From: Nocardioides sp.
GTDB lineage: Bacteria; Actinomycetota; Actinomycetes; Propionibacteriales; Nocardioidaceae
Length of the DNA: 43,776 bases
Assembly (NCBI RefSeq): GCF_030149505.1
Contig: NZ_JASBRN010000052.1
Location: forward strand, 1-43,776
Reading direction: 5' to 3'
Each line of letters begins with the position of its first letter. Within the stretch, counting starts at the first letter, position 1. Both the position numbers and the translations under genes were made by a program. The notes below the pieces were generated by a model that made no database searches, was not told where the DNA came from, and worked only from the letters and a program-made list of their open reading frames with translations. Shown in pieces: positions 28,127 through 36,502 of the stretch.

Positions 28127-28561
28127 GTGAGGAAGTCTTCCGCGACCCAGGAGCCGCAGCGCGTCGTCGTCGAGACGCTGGTGCGACTGCAGCAGGCGTT
28201 CGCAGTGCGCGACGTCGAGACGGCGCTGGCGTGCTTCACGCCCGACGGCGCGGCCTACGGCGACGACCTCGGCGAGCACGCCCACGGCGCCGAGGAGCTG
28301 CGGCTCTTCCTCGCCGAGGTGTTCGAGGAGTCCTTCGCCCTCGGCTGGGAGGTCGGCGAGGTGTGGGCCCGGCACCGCGGCGGTGTCCTCTGGTTCGTCG
28401 CCTCCACCGAGGCGGTGCTGACCTACCCCGAGGGCCTGGAGGAGCGGCTCCCCTTCCAGCTCTCCGGCACGTTGAGCCACAGCCGGCGCCACGGGTGGCG
28501 GTTCGAGCTGTTCAACGGCACCCAGCCGGTCACGCAGGCGCGCGAGCTGCTGATCGCCTGA
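28127..28561 (+). CDS. SnoaL/NTF2-like protein
   Basis: The 144-residue protein has the NTF2-like pattern: an N-terminal helix (VETLVRLQQAFAVRDVETAL), then ACFTPDGAAYGDDLGEHAHG, then a central strand region (WARHRGGVLWFVASTEAVLT) and FQLSGTLSHSRRHGWRFELFN. Such domains bind small molecules or serve as isomerases or ketosteroid-like enzymes; no catalytic residues can be assigned. The GTG start at 28127 is weakly supported because no ribosome site or promoter is obvious. The 3' neighbour is convergent. Confidence 0.8.
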   Translation: MRKSSATQEPQRVVVETLVRLQQAFAVRDVETALACFTPDGAAYGDDLGEHAHGAEELRLFLAEVFEESFALGWEVGEVWARHRGGVLWFVASTEAVLTYPEGLEERLPFQLSGTLSHSRRHGWRFELFNGTQPVTQARELLIA

Positions 28562-28571
28562 GGGGGCCTCA

Positions 28572-28730
28572 GCCTCGATCCACCGATTCTCGCCTGCTGC
28601 GCGACACCATGCGGGCGCCCTGGCGGCGTTGTCACGCCTCGACGGGCCTGGGGGCCCGCCTTCGGCGCTCCGCCTTGCCAGCGCACCCGTCTGGTGCCGC
28701 TCGCGACGGCGACCATCGGTGGATCGAGGC
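28572..28730. repeat. 159-bp imperfect palindrome between convergent genes
   Basis: Outer arms GCCTCGATCCACCGAT (28572-28587) and ATCGGTGGATCGAGGC (28715-28730) are perfect over 16 nt. Inner sequence continues to pair imperfectly (TCGCC...ACCA...CTGGC against GCCAG...TGGT...GGCGA), so almost the whole element folds into one long hairpin. It fills the space between the NTF2-like stop and the methyltransferase stop. It may serve as a bidirectional terminator or a palindromic repeat insertion. Confidence 0.75.
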
Positions 28731-29318
28731 TCAGCAGACGACGGCGTACCGCTCGTCGCTGATCGGGCCACCCCACAGCGCGGGGTCGTCCAGCGCGTGC
28801 ACCGTCGGCTCGCGCCCGACCTCGCGGGCGGCGTCGGCGACCTCGGTGGCCCGCAGCCCGGCACCGGTCGTCCAGCTGCCCTCGACCAGCACCAGCCTGC
28901 CCTCGGGCCGCAGTAGCGCGACCCAGCGGCGCAGCGCCTCGACCGGGTCGGGGAGCGCCCAGAGGACGTGGCGGGTCAGCACGACGTCGTACGCCGTCGG
29001 CGGCAGCGGCGGGGAGAAGGCGTCGCCCTGCAGGATCGCGACGTCGGGCTCCGCGGCCGTCTTGGCCACCGCGCGGACGACCATCTCCGGGGAGAAGTCG
29101 ACCCCGTCGACGCGGTGGCCCTCCTCGGCGAGCAGCAGCGCCAGCGTGCCGGTGCCACAGCCGAGGTCGGCGACCCGCGCCGGTGGGTGGGGGAGGAGGC
29201 CGGAGAGCAGCGAGCGCCACGCTTGGCGCACCGCCGGGTCCCTGAGCCCGTGGTCGGCAGCGTCGTCGAAGGTCGGTGCCTCGGAGTCCCAGAGGTCGAC
29301 CGCGTCCCGAGAGGTCAT
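28731..29318 (-). CDS. Class I SAM-dependent methyltransferase
   Basis: The 195-residue protein has the UbiE-like motif I VADLGCGTGTLALLLAEEGH, then VDGVDFSPEMV (motif II with Asp), VAILQGDAFSPPLP (motif III) and YDVVLTRHVLWALPDP (motif IV). These define SAM binding; the acceptor is unknown, and the size and type suggest a small molecule. It starts at ATG 29318 and TAGTGT is exactly 6 nt upstream, indicating a leaderless mRNA. It is a single gene, convergent with the NTF2-like gene. Confidence 0.9.
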   Translation of the reverse strand: MTSRDAVDLWDSEAPTFDDAADHGLRDPAVRQAWRSLLSGLLPHPPARVADLGCGTGTLALLLAEEGHRVDGVDFSPEMVVRAVAKTAAEPDVAILQGDAFSPPLPPTAYDVVLTRHVLWALPDPVEALRRWVALLRPEGRLVLVEGSWTTGAGLRATEVADAAREVGREPTVHALDDPALWGGPISDERYAVVC

Positions 29319-29324
29319 GGTCGG

Positions 29325-29330
29325 ACACTA
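29325..29330 (-). promoter_or_regulatory. -10 element, probable leaderless transcript
   Basis: On the minus strand TAGTGT ends 6 nt before ATG 29318 with no ribosome site between. Confidence 0.55.
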
Positions 29331-29457
29331 GGCACACCCGCCGACACCCGCCGACACCCGCCCCGGCAGGGGCACGGCACGGCCGGCGGGCAGGCGGGCT
29401 GGTCGGTCCGGGGCCAGCACCTCGGTCGAACACGGGACGTCGCCGCGGGTCGCGACC

Positions 29458-29463
29458 TACCCT
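29458..29463 (+). promoter_or_regulatory. Possible -10 element for the secreted hydrolase gene
   Basis: TACCCT lies 47 nt before ATG 29511. The region upstream (29335-29360) also carries a short CGCCGACACC tandem. No clear -35 was found. Confidence 0.35.
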
Positions 29464-29510
29464 CGGACGGTCCGGTCGCGGGGAGGCGGCCGGCACCCGG
29501 AGGGAACACC

Positions 29511-30098
29511 ATGATCGTCCTGGTCCGCCGCGTGCTCGCGGCTCTTCTCGTGACCCTGCTGCTGCCCGTCGCCGTCGTCGCGACAGCCCCGGCCGCCCAC
29601 GCCGAGCTGGAGGACTTCGCGTCGTACCAGCCCGAGGAGCGCTGCAGCCCGAAGGCGAAGGCGGGGGCGGAGTACCTCGCCGGCTGGCTGGTGAGGACGT
29701 ACGGCGGCGCGCGCGGCCGGATCGGTGCGGCCTGCACCGACAGCGTCTCGGAGCACCAGGAGGGACGCGCGGTCGACTGGTCCAACGACGCCACGACCAA
29801 GGCCGGCCGCGCCCGGGTCAAGGAGTTCCTCCGCGACGTACTGGCAGAGGACCACCGTGACCGCCCGGCGGCGAAGGCACGCCGGATGGGGATCATGTAC
29901 GTCATCTGGGACGACCGGATGTGGTCGGCCTGGGACGGCTTCGAGCCCGAGCCCTACCTCAGCTCCTCGTGCAAGAAGCTCAAGAAGTGCTCCAAGACCC
30001 TGCGCCACCGCGACCACGTGCACGTCTCGCTGAGCCGCAAGGGCGGCTACGGGCGCACCAGCTTCTACGACGGCCGGGTCGAGAAGAAGAAGGACTGA
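29511..30098 (+). CDS. Secreted ARB_07466/M15-like cell-wall hydrolase domain protein
   Basis: The 195-residue protein starts at ATG 29511 with GGAGGGAACACC before it. The signal peptide is VLAALLVTLLLPVAVVATAP, cleaved near AHA. The mature domain has SVSEHQEGRAVDWSND and LRHRDHVHVSLSRKGGYG, the SxHxxGxAxD and HxDHxH layout of zinc-dependent M15/LAS-type peptidases and of the ARB_07466-like C-terminal domain found in many actinobacterial secreted proteins. Two further cysteines (CSPKAK, CTDS) and another pair (CKKLKKC) may form disulfides. A peptidoglycan substrate is inferred. The protein is a stand-alone domain without a wall-binding module. Confidence 0.87.
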   Translation: MIVLVRRVLAALLVTLLLPVAVVATAPAAHAELEDFASYQPEERCSPKAKAGAEYLAGWLVRTYGGARGRIGAACTDSVSEHQEGRAVDWSNDATTKAGRARVKEFLRDVLAEDHRDRPAAKARRMGIMYVIWDDRMWSAWDGFEPEPYLSSSCKKLKKCSKTLRHRDHVHVSLSRKGGYGRTSFYDGRVEKKKD

Positions 30099-30100
30099 TC

Positions 30101-30204
30101 GCCGAGCCGTCAGAAAAGAACCCTCGAGCCGTCACCTCCGCACCGCTGAGGCGGGCGAACGTGACGGCTCGAGGGTTCGAAAGTGACTGCTCGGCGGGGA
30201 GGGT
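30101..30204. repeat. Inverted 22-bp repeat units forming a bidirectional terminator
   Basis: AACCCTCGAGCCGTCAC (30119-30135) and GTGACGGCTCGAGGGTT (30161-30177) are a perfect 17-bp inverted repeat around a 25-nt loop. The units at 30161-30182 and 30183-30204 have period 22 and run into the citrate synthase stop. The reverse strand carries two similar units. It lies between convergent genes and should terminate both. The units match the family seen at 25691-25851 and 43359-43424. Confidence 0.8.
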
Positions 30205-31307
30205 CAGCCGGCCCAGGAGGCGTCCCAGCCCTCGACCGCGTCGGCGGGACGCGAGGAGGGGCCGGTGTAGATCGCCGAGGGGCGGATCAGGCGACCGGTG
30301 GTCTTCTGCTCCAGGATGTGCGCCGACCAGCCGCCGGTGCGGGCGCAGGTGAACATCGAGGTGAACATGTTGGCCGGCACCTCGGCGAAGTCCAGGACGA
30401 TCGCGGCCCAGAACTCCACGTTGGTCTCGAGGACGCGGTCGGGGCGGCGGGCACGCAGCTCCTCGAGAGCCGCCTTCTCCAGCGCCTCGGCCACCTCGTA
30501 GCGGGGGGCGTTGAGCTCCTTGGCGGTGCGGCGCAGCACGCGGGCGCGGGGGTCCTCGGCGCGGTAGACGCGGTGACCGAAGCCCATGAGGCGCTCGCCG
30601 TCGTCGAGCAGCTTCTTGACGTACGCCGCCGCGTCACCGGTCTTCTCGACCTGCTCGATCATGCCGAGCACGCGGGAGGGGGCGCCGCCGTGCAGCGGGC
30701 CGCTCATCGCGCCGATGGCGCCGGAGAAGGCGGCCGCGACGTCGGCGCCCGTGGAGGTGATGACACGCGCGGTGAAGGTCGAGGCGTTCATGCCGTGCTC
30801 GGCCGCGGAGGACCAGTAGGCGTCGATCGCCTTGACGTGCTTGGGGTCGGCCTCGCCCCTCCAGCGGATGAGGAACTTCTCGGCCAGCGTCCTGCCCTGG
30901 TCGACGTCGCTCTGCGGGACGACGTAGGTGCCGAGGCCGCGCGCGGACTGCGCGGCGTAGGACAGCACCATCACCGCGACGCGGGAGAGGTCCAGGCGGG
31001 CCTGCTCGTCGGAGATGTCGTAGGTCTGGCCCATGCCGAGCATCGGCGCGAGCATCGCGACCGAGGCCTGCACGTCGGCGCGCACGTCACCGGTGTGGAT
31101 GGCGATGTTGTACGGCTCGGCCGGCGGGAGGCCGGGGGTGTAGGTGCCGTCGACCAGCAGGCCCCAGACGTTCTCGAACGGCACCCGGCCGACGAGGTCC
31201 TCGATGTCGACGCCGCGGTAGCGGAGCGCGGAGCCCTCCTTGTCCGGCTCGGCGATCTGGGTCTCGAAGGCGACGACGCCCTCCAGTCCGTGGTGCACCT
31301 CAGGCAT
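30204..31307 (-). CDS. Citrate synthase (type 2-like, 367 residues)
   Basis: This is the oxaloacetate plus acetyl-CoA condensing enzyme of the TCA cycle. It starts at ATG 31307 with GAAGGAG before it. Catalytic residues are His206 (GPLHGGA), His245 (GFGHRVYRAEDPRA) and Asp306 (VLDFAEVPANMF). The N terminus, EVHHGLEGVVAFETQIAEPD, and the length are those of the shorter actinobacterial citrate synthase (CitA of mycobacteria) rather than the 430-residue GltA. The gene is divergent from pdxH and near serC. A 2-methylcitrate synthase role cannot be excluded from sequence, but no prp genes are seen nearby. Confidence 0.94.
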   Translation of the reverse strand: MPEVHHGLEGVVAFETQIAEPDKEGSALRYRGVDIEDLVGRVPFENVWGLLVDGTYTPGLPPAEPYNIAIHTGDVRADVQASVAMLAPMLGMGQTYDISDEQARLDLSRVAVMVLSYAAQSARGLGTYVVPQSDVDQGRTLAEKFLIRWRGEADPKHVKAIDAYWSSAAEHGMNASTFTARVITSTGADVAAAFSGAIGAMSGPLHGGAPSRVLGMIEQVEKTGDAAAYVKKLLDDGERLMGFGHRVYRAEDPRARVLRRTAKELNAPRYEVAEALEKAALEELRARRPDRVLETNVEFWAAIVLDFAEVPANMFTSMFTCARTGGWSAHILEQKTTGRLIRPSAIYTGPSSRPADAVEGWDASWAG

Positions 31308-31425
31308 GTCGACTCCTTCGTCGTCTCTCTCGTGGGCCGGGTCGCGGCCCTCAGAACCTCCCGCATTCTGCCGGACGCGGGGCACACCCGGTCCGGGGGC
31401 CGCTCCGTGGGCGCTGGACCGAGGG

Positions 31426-31582
31426 CGTGCCTCTCGACTCGGAGCACGGCGCCGGTGCCGCCCGGGACGCACCCTCGCTGCGTTGCCGTCGCTTGCTGGA
31501 CGGCCAAGTACGGCGGCGCGCCGGCGCCTTGCGAGGTCACGCCCCGGACGACGCCGGCACGCACCCCGAGTCGAGAGCCACG
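31426..31582. repeat. 157-bp imperfect palindrome in the citrate synthase-pdxH spacer
   Basis: Arms at 31426-31448 and 31560-31582 are 23 nt long with mismatches at a few positions; the CTCTCGACTCGG core pairs perfectly. The inside also pairs partly (CCTCGC with GCGAGG). The core wording CGCTGCGTTGCCGTCGC and CGCCTTGCGAGGTCACGCC resembles GGCGGCGTTGTCACGCC and CGCCTTGCCAGCGCAC in the 28572-28730 element. The rest of this 291-nt gap holds the two divergent start regions and nothing else recognisable. Confidence 0.65.
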
Positions 31583-31585
31583 CCC

Positions 31586-31591
31586 TACTCT
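31586..31591 (+). promoter_or_regulatory. -10 element of pdxH
   Basis: TACTCT is 7 nt before ATG 31599. GGAGG also lies there but is too close to the ATG to serve as a normal ribosome site, so a leaderless mRNA is likely. Confidence 0.5.
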
Positions 31592-31598
31592 CGGAGGC

Positions 31599-32246
31599 AT
31601 GACCGACCTGCGCGCGCTGCGCCACGAGTACGCCGCGAAGGGGCTCGACGAGGGCGACCTCGACCCCGACCCGCTGGTGGTGTTCCGGCGGTGGTTCGAG
31701 GAGGCGCTCGCCTCCGGCCTGGACGAGCCCAACGCGATGGTCGTGGCGACCGTCGACGACGACGGGCGGCCCTCGGCGCGCACCGTGCTGCTCAAGGGCC
31801 TCGAGGACGGCTCCGACGGCGGGTTCGTGTTCTACACCAACCACGCCTCCCGCAAGGGGCGCGCGCTCGCGGCCGAGCCCCGGGTGGCCCTGCTCTTCCC
31901 GTGGCACCCGCTCGAGCGCCAGGTGCGGGTCGAGGGCACCGCCGAGCTGCTGCCCCGTGAGGAGGTCGAGACCTACTTCGCGGTCCGGCCGCGCGGCAGC
32001 CAGCTCGGGGCGCACGCCTCGGCGCAGTCGCAGCCGGTCGCGGACCGCGCGACCCTGGAGGCGGCGTACGCCGCGGCGGAGCGGGAGTTCGAGGGCCGCG
32101 AGGTCACCCCGCCGGAGCAGTGGGGCGGCTACCGCGTGCGGCCGGAGGTCGTGGAGCTCTGGCAGGGCCGACCCAGCCGGCTGCACGACCGCTTCGAGTA
32201 CCGCCGGGCCGGGGACGGCTGGACCGTCCGGCGGCTGCAGCCGTGA
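31599..32246 (+). CDS. pdxH: Pyridoxamine 5'-phosphate oxidase
   Basis: The 215-residue flavoenzyme oxidises pyridoxamine or pyridoxine phosphate to PLP using FMN. The segments NAMVVATVDDDGRPSARTVL, GFVFYTNHASRKG, ALLFPWHPLERQVRVEG, SQLGAHASAQSQP and the C-terminal LWQGRPSRLHDRFEY (FMN/PLP contacts) with WTVRRLQP at the very end are all family hallmarks. Length is normal. The ABC exporter genes begin 37 nt downstream on the same strand. Confidence 0.96.
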   Translation: MTDLRALRHEYAAKGLDEGDLDPDPLVVFRRWFEEALASGLDEPNAMVVATVDDDGRPSARTVLLKGLEDGSDGGFVFYTNHASRKGRALAAEPRVALLFPWHPLERQVRVEGTAELLPREEVETYFAVRPRGSQLGAHASAQSQPVADRATLEAAYAAAEREFEGREVTPPEQWGGYRVRPEVVELWQGRPSRLHDRFEYRRAGDGWTVRRLQP

Positions 32247-32283
32247 CGGCCCCCGCCACCGTGACCGCCGCGAGGAGCCCCCG

Positions 32284-34026
32284 GTGCTCGTCGCCCTCCT
32301 GAGGCAGCGCCTGGCGCCGTACCGCTCCTGGCTCGCGGCCGTCGTCGCGCTCCAGCTCGCCGCGGTGCTGGCGATGCTCTACCTGCCCAGCCTCAACGCC
32401 GCGATCATCGACGACGGGGTGGTCCCCGGCGACGAGGGGCTCATTCTGCGCCTCGGCGGGATCATGCTGGCGGTCTCGCTGGTCCAGATCGTCTGCTCGG
32501 TCGGGGCGGTGTGGTTCGGCGCGCGCACGGCGACGTCCTTCGGCCGCGACCTGCGTCGCGACCTCTTCCAGCGCGTCGGCTCCTTCTCCCAGCGCGAGGT
32601 GCAGGAGATCGGCGCCCCCTCGCTCATCACGCGCACGACCAACGACGTGCAGCAGGTGCAGATGCTCGTCGTGATGACCTGCCTGATCGCGGTCTCGAGC
32701 CCGATCATGATGGTCGGCGGCGTGCTGATGGCGCTGCGCGAAGACCGCGGCCTGGGCTGGATCCTCGCCGTCGTCGTGCCCGCGCTCTTCGTCTCCGTCG
32801 GCTTCGTGGTCTCGCGGATGGTGCCGAGCTTCCGGCTCGTCCAGACCCGCATCGACGAGGTCAACCGGGTGCTGCGCGAGCAGCTGGCCGGCATCCGGGT
32901 CGTGCGCGCGTTCGTGCGCGAGGAGCACGAGACGCAGCGTTTCGCGGTCGCCAACGACGCGCTGACCGACGTCGCCACGACGGCCGGTCGGTGGATGGCC
33001 ACGATGTTCCCGCTGGCGATGCTGGTGGTGAACGTCTCCAGCGTCGCGGTGGTGTGGTTCGGCGGGCAGCGGGTCGACGCGGGGCAGATGGAGGTCGGGG
33101 CGCTGACCGCCTTCCTGTCCTACCTCATGCAGATCCTGATGTCGGTGATGATGGCGACCTTCATGCTCATGCAGGTGCCGCGCTCGGCGGTCTGTGCGGA
33201 GCGGATCACCGAGGTGCTGGCCACCGAGACGTCCGTACGCCGCAGCACCGACCCGCGCCCGCTCGACCCGGCGCGCCGCGGCCACCTCGACCTGGAGGGC
33301 GTGACGTTCTCCTACCCCGGCGCCGAGGCCCCCGTGCTGGCCGGCTGCTCGCTCAGCGCCCGGCCCGGCGAGGTCCTCGCCGTGGTCGGCTCGACCGGCG
33401 CCGGCAAGTCGACGCTGGTCAACCTGGTGCCGCGACTCTTCGACGCCACCGCCGGCACTGTGCGCGTGGCCGGGGTCGACGTGCGCGACCTCGACCCCGA
33501 GGTGCTGTGGGCCGAGCTCGGGCTGGTGCCCCAGAAGGCCTACCTCTTCAGCGGCACCGTCCGCTCCAACCTCGCCCACGGTCGCCCCGACGCGACCGAG
33601 GAGCAGATGTGGGAGGCGCTCGAGGTCGCGCAGGCGCGCGACTTCGTCGAGGCGCTCCCCGACGGTCTGGACGCCCCCGTCTCCCAGGGCGGCACCAACT
33701 TCTCCGGGGGCCAGCGGCAGCGCCTCGCCATCGCGCGCGCCGTCGTGCGCCGCCCGGCGGTCTACCTGCTCGACGACGCCTTCTCCGCCCTCGACCTGGC
33801 CACCGACGCCCGGCTGCGTGCGGCCCTGCGCCGCATCACCACCGACGCGACCGTCGTCGTGGTGGCGCAGCGGGTCTCGACCATCCGCGACGCCGACCAG
33901 ATCCTGGTGCTCGAGGACGGTCGGGTCGTGGGCCGCGGCACCCACGAGGAGCTGCTGCGCGACTGCGCGACCTACCAGGAGATCGTCGCCTCCCAGCTCT
34001 CCGCCGAGGCCGAGGACGCCGCATGA
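32284..34026 (+). CDS. ABC exporter half-transporter, subunit A (degenerate ATP site)
   Basis: The 580-residue protein starts at GTG 32284 (GAGGAG seven nt upstream). Six membrane helices (from RSWLAAVVALQLAAVLAMLY) are fused to an ATPase domain. Walker A is GSTGAGKST (Lys375), the signature FSGGQRQR starts at 473, and Walker B is YLLDDAFSALD, in which Asp498 replaces the catalytic Glu. In heterodimeric exporters such as BmrCD and TM287/288 one subunit carries this substitution and forms a slow site. It overlaps subunit B by ATGA, so the pair is translated together. The substrate, perhaps drugs, lipids or peptides, is not predictable. Confidence 0.93.
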   Translation: MLVALLRQRLAPYRSWLAAVVALQLAAVLAMLYLPSLNAAIIDDGVVPGDEGLILRLGGIMLAVSLVQIVCSVGAVWFGARTATSFGRDLRRDLFQRVGSFSQREVQEIGAPSLITRTTNDVQQVQMLVVMTCLIAVSSPIMMVGGVLMALREDRGLGWILAVVVPALFVSVGFVVSRMVPSFRLVQTRIDEVNRVLREQLAGIRVVRAFVREEHETQRFAVANDALTDVATTAGRWMATMFPLAMLVVNVSSVAVVWFGGQRVDAGQMEVGALTAFLSYLMQILMSVMMATFMLMQVPRSAVCAERITEVLATETSVRRSTDPRPLDPARRGHLDLEGVTFSYPGAEAPVLAGCSLSARPGEVLAVVGSTGAGKSTLVNLVPRLFDATAGTVRVAGVDVRDLDPEVLWAELGLVPQKAYLFSGTVRSNLAHGRPDATEEQMWEALEVAQARDFVEALPDGLDAPVSQGGTNFSGGQRQRLAIARAVVRRPAVYLLDDAFSALDLATDARLRAALRRITTDATVVVVAQRVSTIRDADQILVLEDGRVVGRGTHEELLRDCATYQEIVASQLSAEAEDAA

Positions 34027-36095
34027 GCGGGTCCCGAGGGTCGGGCAGCCCGGGCCCCGGCGAGGGCGTCGTCGAGACCGCCTCCGCAGGGAGGCCCAAG
34101 GTCCAGGGCTTCGCCGCGACCGAGCGGATCGAGGCCCCCCAGGGCGGACCGGGGCGCGGCCCGATGGCCGGCGGCATGGTCGGTCAGAAGGCGATGACCT
34201 TCGTGCCGTCCGCGCGCCGGCTGGTCGGTCGGATGCGCCCCGACCGCCTCCAGGCCCTGCTCGTCGTCGTGCTGGTGGTCGCCTCGGTGGGCCTGATGTC
34301 GGTCGGCCCCCGGCTGCTCGGGCACGCCACCGACCTGGTCTTCCGCGGCTTCATCGGTGCGCGGACGCCCGTGGGCACCCCCGACGACCAGCTGCCCGAG
34401 GCCGTCCAGGGGCAGGGGGTGGTGCCCGGCCAGGGCGTCGACTTCGGCGCCGTGGGGCAGTGGCTGCTGCTGGTGCTCGCGGTCTACGCCGCCGCCTCGC
34501 TCCTGTCGTGGTGGGCCGGCTACGTGCTCAACGGCGTCGTGCAACGCACCGTGCAGCGGATGCGCGCGGAGGTCGAGGACAAGATCCACCGGCTGCCGCT
34601 GGGCTACGTCGACCGCTCGCCGCGCGGGGAGCTGCTGAGCCGGGTCACCAACGACATCGACAACGTCAGCACCACCCTGCAGCAGACGATGGGCCAGCTG
34701 CTCCAGTCGCTGCTCACCGTCGTCGCGGTGCTGGCGATGATGGTGTGGATCAGCCCGCTGCTGGCACTGGTCGCCCTGCTCAGCGTGCCGCTGTCGCTGG
34801 TCGCGACGCGGGCGATCATGCGTCGCTCCCAGGGCGAGTTCGTGGCGCAGTGGCGGCGCACGGGCCAGCTCAACGCCCACATCGAGGAGGCCTTCTCCGG
34901 TCACGCCCTGGTGAAGGTCCTCGGTCGCACCGACGAGGTCGAGCGCACCTTCGCCGAGCACAACGAGGACCTGCACGAGGTGTCCTTCCGGGCGCAGCTG
35001 GTCAGCGGCCTGGTGATGCCGACGATGATGTTCATCGGCAACCTCAACTACGTCGTGGTCGCCGTCGTGGGGGCGCTGCGGATCAGCTCCGGCGCGGTGA
35101 CGCTGGGCGAGGTGCAGGCCTTCGTGCAGTACACCCGCCAGTTCACCCAGCCGCTCACCACGGTGGCCTCGATGGCCAACCTGCTGCAATCGGGCGTGGC
35201 GTCGGCCGAGCGGGTCTTCGAGCTGCTCGACGCCGAGGAGGAGCCGGTCGCCGTCGTACGCCGCCCGCCGAGCGGCGCGACCCGCGGCGAGGTCGCCTTC
35301 GAGCACGTCTCCTTCTCCTACGACCCGGACCGCCCGCTGATCCGGGACCTCTCGCTGGTGGCCCGCCCCGGCCAGACCGTCGCGATCGTCGGGCCGACCG
35401 GCGCGGGCAAGACCACCCTGGTCAACCTGGTGATGCGCTTCTACGACCTCGACGGCGGGCGGATCCTGCTCGACGGCGAGGACACCGCCGCCATGACCCG
35501 CCAGGAGCTGCGCTCGCGGATCGGGATGGTGCTGCAGGACACCTGGCTCTTCGAGGGCACGATCCGCGACAACATCGCCTACGGCCGGCCCGGCGCGAGC
35601 GAGGAGCAGGTCCGCGAGGCCGCCCGGGCGACGTACGTCGACCGCTTCGTCCACTCCCTGCCCGAGGGCTACGACACGGTCGTGGCCGAGGACGGCGCCA
35701 ACCTGTCGGCGGGGGAGCGGCAGCTGCTGACCATCGCGCGCGCCTTCCTCACCGACCCCGCGCTGCTGATCCTCGACGAGGCGACCTCCAGCGTCGACAC
35801 CCGCACCGAACTGCTGCTGCAGCACGCGATGGCGGCGCTGCGCAGCGACCGCACCTCCTTCGTCATCGCCCACCGCCTCTCCACGATCCGCGACGCCGAC
35901 CTGATCCTGGTGATGGCCGACGGCGCGATCGTCGAGCAGGGCACGCACGCCGAGCTCCTCGCCGCCGACGGGGCGTACGCCGCCCTGCACCGCTCCCAGC
36001 TGGCAGCCGCCCCGGAGGACGCGGACGCGCCGGCCGGCGGACCGGTCGCGGCGCTGCCGGGCGGGGATGGTGCGTTCGGCGTCGCGAGGGGCTAG
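34023..36095 (+). CDS. ABC exporter half-transporter, subunit B (canonical Walker B)
   Basis: The 690-residue protein has an N-terminal Gly/Pro-rich cytoplasmic extension of about 60 residues before the first membrane helix ([20 protein letters not shown]). Between the first two helices is a loop with [11 protein letters not shown]. The ATPase domain has Walker [10 protein letters not shown] (Lys463), Walker [12 protein letters not shown] with catalytic Glu586, but a deviant signature LSAGERQ (561-567). This signature faces the Walker sites of subunit A, so the degenerate site is formed by both deviations and the other site is canonical. The C terminus is an Ala/Gly/Pro-rich tail. Its TAG stop coincides with the -10 of the next gene. 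Confidence 0.93.
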   Translation: MSGSRGSGSPGPGEGVVETASAGRPKVQGFAATERIEAPQGGPGRGPMAGGMVGQKAMTFVPSARRLVGRMRPDRLQALLVVVLVVASVGLMSVGPRLLGHATDLVFRGFIGARTPVGTPDDQLPEAVQGQGVVPGQGVDFGAVGQWLLLVLAVYAAASLLSWWAGYVLNGVVQRTVQRMRAEVEDKIHRLPLGYVDRSPRGELLSRVTNDIDNVSTTLQQTMGQLLQSLLTVVAVLAMMVWISPLLALVALLSVPLSLVATRAIMRRSQGEFVAQWRRTGQLNAHIEEAFSGHALVKVLGRTDEVERTFAEHNEDLHEVSFRAQLVSGLVMPTMMFIGNLNYVVVAVVGALRISSGAVTLGEVQAFVQYTRQFTQPLTTVASMANLLQSGVASAERVFELLDAEEEPVAVVRRPPSGATRGEVAFEHVSFSYDPDRPLIRDLSLVARPGQTVAIVGPTGAGKTTLVNLVMRFYDLDGGRILLDGEDTAAMTRQELRSRIGMVLQDTWLFEGTIRDNIAYGRPGASEEQVREAARATYVDRFVHSLPEGYDTVVAEDGANLSAGERQLLTIARAFLTDPALLILDEATSSVDTRTELLLQHAMAALRSDRTSFVIAHRLSTIRDADLILVMADGAIVEQGTHAELLAADGAYAALHRSQLAAAPEDADAPAGGPVAALPGGDGAFGVARG

Positions 36096-36098
36096 TGT
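36093..36098 (+). promoter_or_regulatory. Possible -10 of the cold-shock gene
   Basis: TAGTGT, overlapping the stop codon of the exporter gene, would give a 5' leader of about 160 nt for the cold-shock gene, a length typical for such genes. No clear -35 is visible at 17 nt. Confidence 0.4.
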
Positions 36099-36223
36099 TG
36101 CCGGCGTTGGAGGGACGGCCCCGGTCGTCCTGGCACTCGGCAGGACGCCGGTGCCGCATCTCAAAGTCTCTTGGTCTTCGGTTTCGCTGGACATCAGGTA
36201 CGTGAACGGATGTCTTCAGCCCA

Positions 36224-36244
36224 CGCGGCGCAAAGTGCGCCGCG
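36224..36244 (+). promoter_or_regulatory. Leader hairpin upstream of the cold-shock gene
   Basis: CGCGGCGCA (36224-36232) and TGCGCCGCG (36236-36244) form a perfect 9-bp stem with an AAG loop, 23 nt before the ATG and just before an A-rich single-stranded ribosome site region (GAAGAAACACGAAGGAAC). It may stabilise the leader or act in temperature-dependent translation. Confidence 0.5.
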
Positions 36245-36267
36245 AAGAAACACGAAGGAACAGCATC

Positions 36268-36471
36268 ATGGCTCAGGGAACCGTCAAGTGGTTCAACGCC
36301 GAGAAGGGTTTCGGCTTCATTGCTCAGAACGACGGCGGCGCTGACGTCTTCGTCCACTACTCCGCCATCGAGTCCACCGGCTACAAGTCGCTGGACGAGA
36401 ACCAGGCCGTCGAGTTCGACGTCACCCAGGGCCCCAAGGGCCCCCAGGCCGAGCGCGTCCGCGCGATCTGA
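36268..36471 (+). CDS. Cold-shock protein (CSD, CspA family)
   Basis: The 67-residue single cold-shock domain has RNP1 KGFGFIAQ and RNP2 VFVHYSAI, with the opening [17 protein letters not shown]. It binds single-stranded RNA/DNA as a chaperone. The start ATG 36268 has AAGGA seven nt upstream. The C terminus ([14 protein letters not shown]) is typical of actinobacterial Csp. It is monocistronic, bounded by its own hairpin terminator. Confidence 0.97.
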   Translation: MAQGTVKWFNAEKGFGFIAQNDGGADVFVHYSAIESTGYKSLDENQAVEFDVTQGPKGPQAERVRAI

Positions 36472-36502
36472 TCTCGGCTGGACCCACCAGGTCCACCTCG
36501 CG

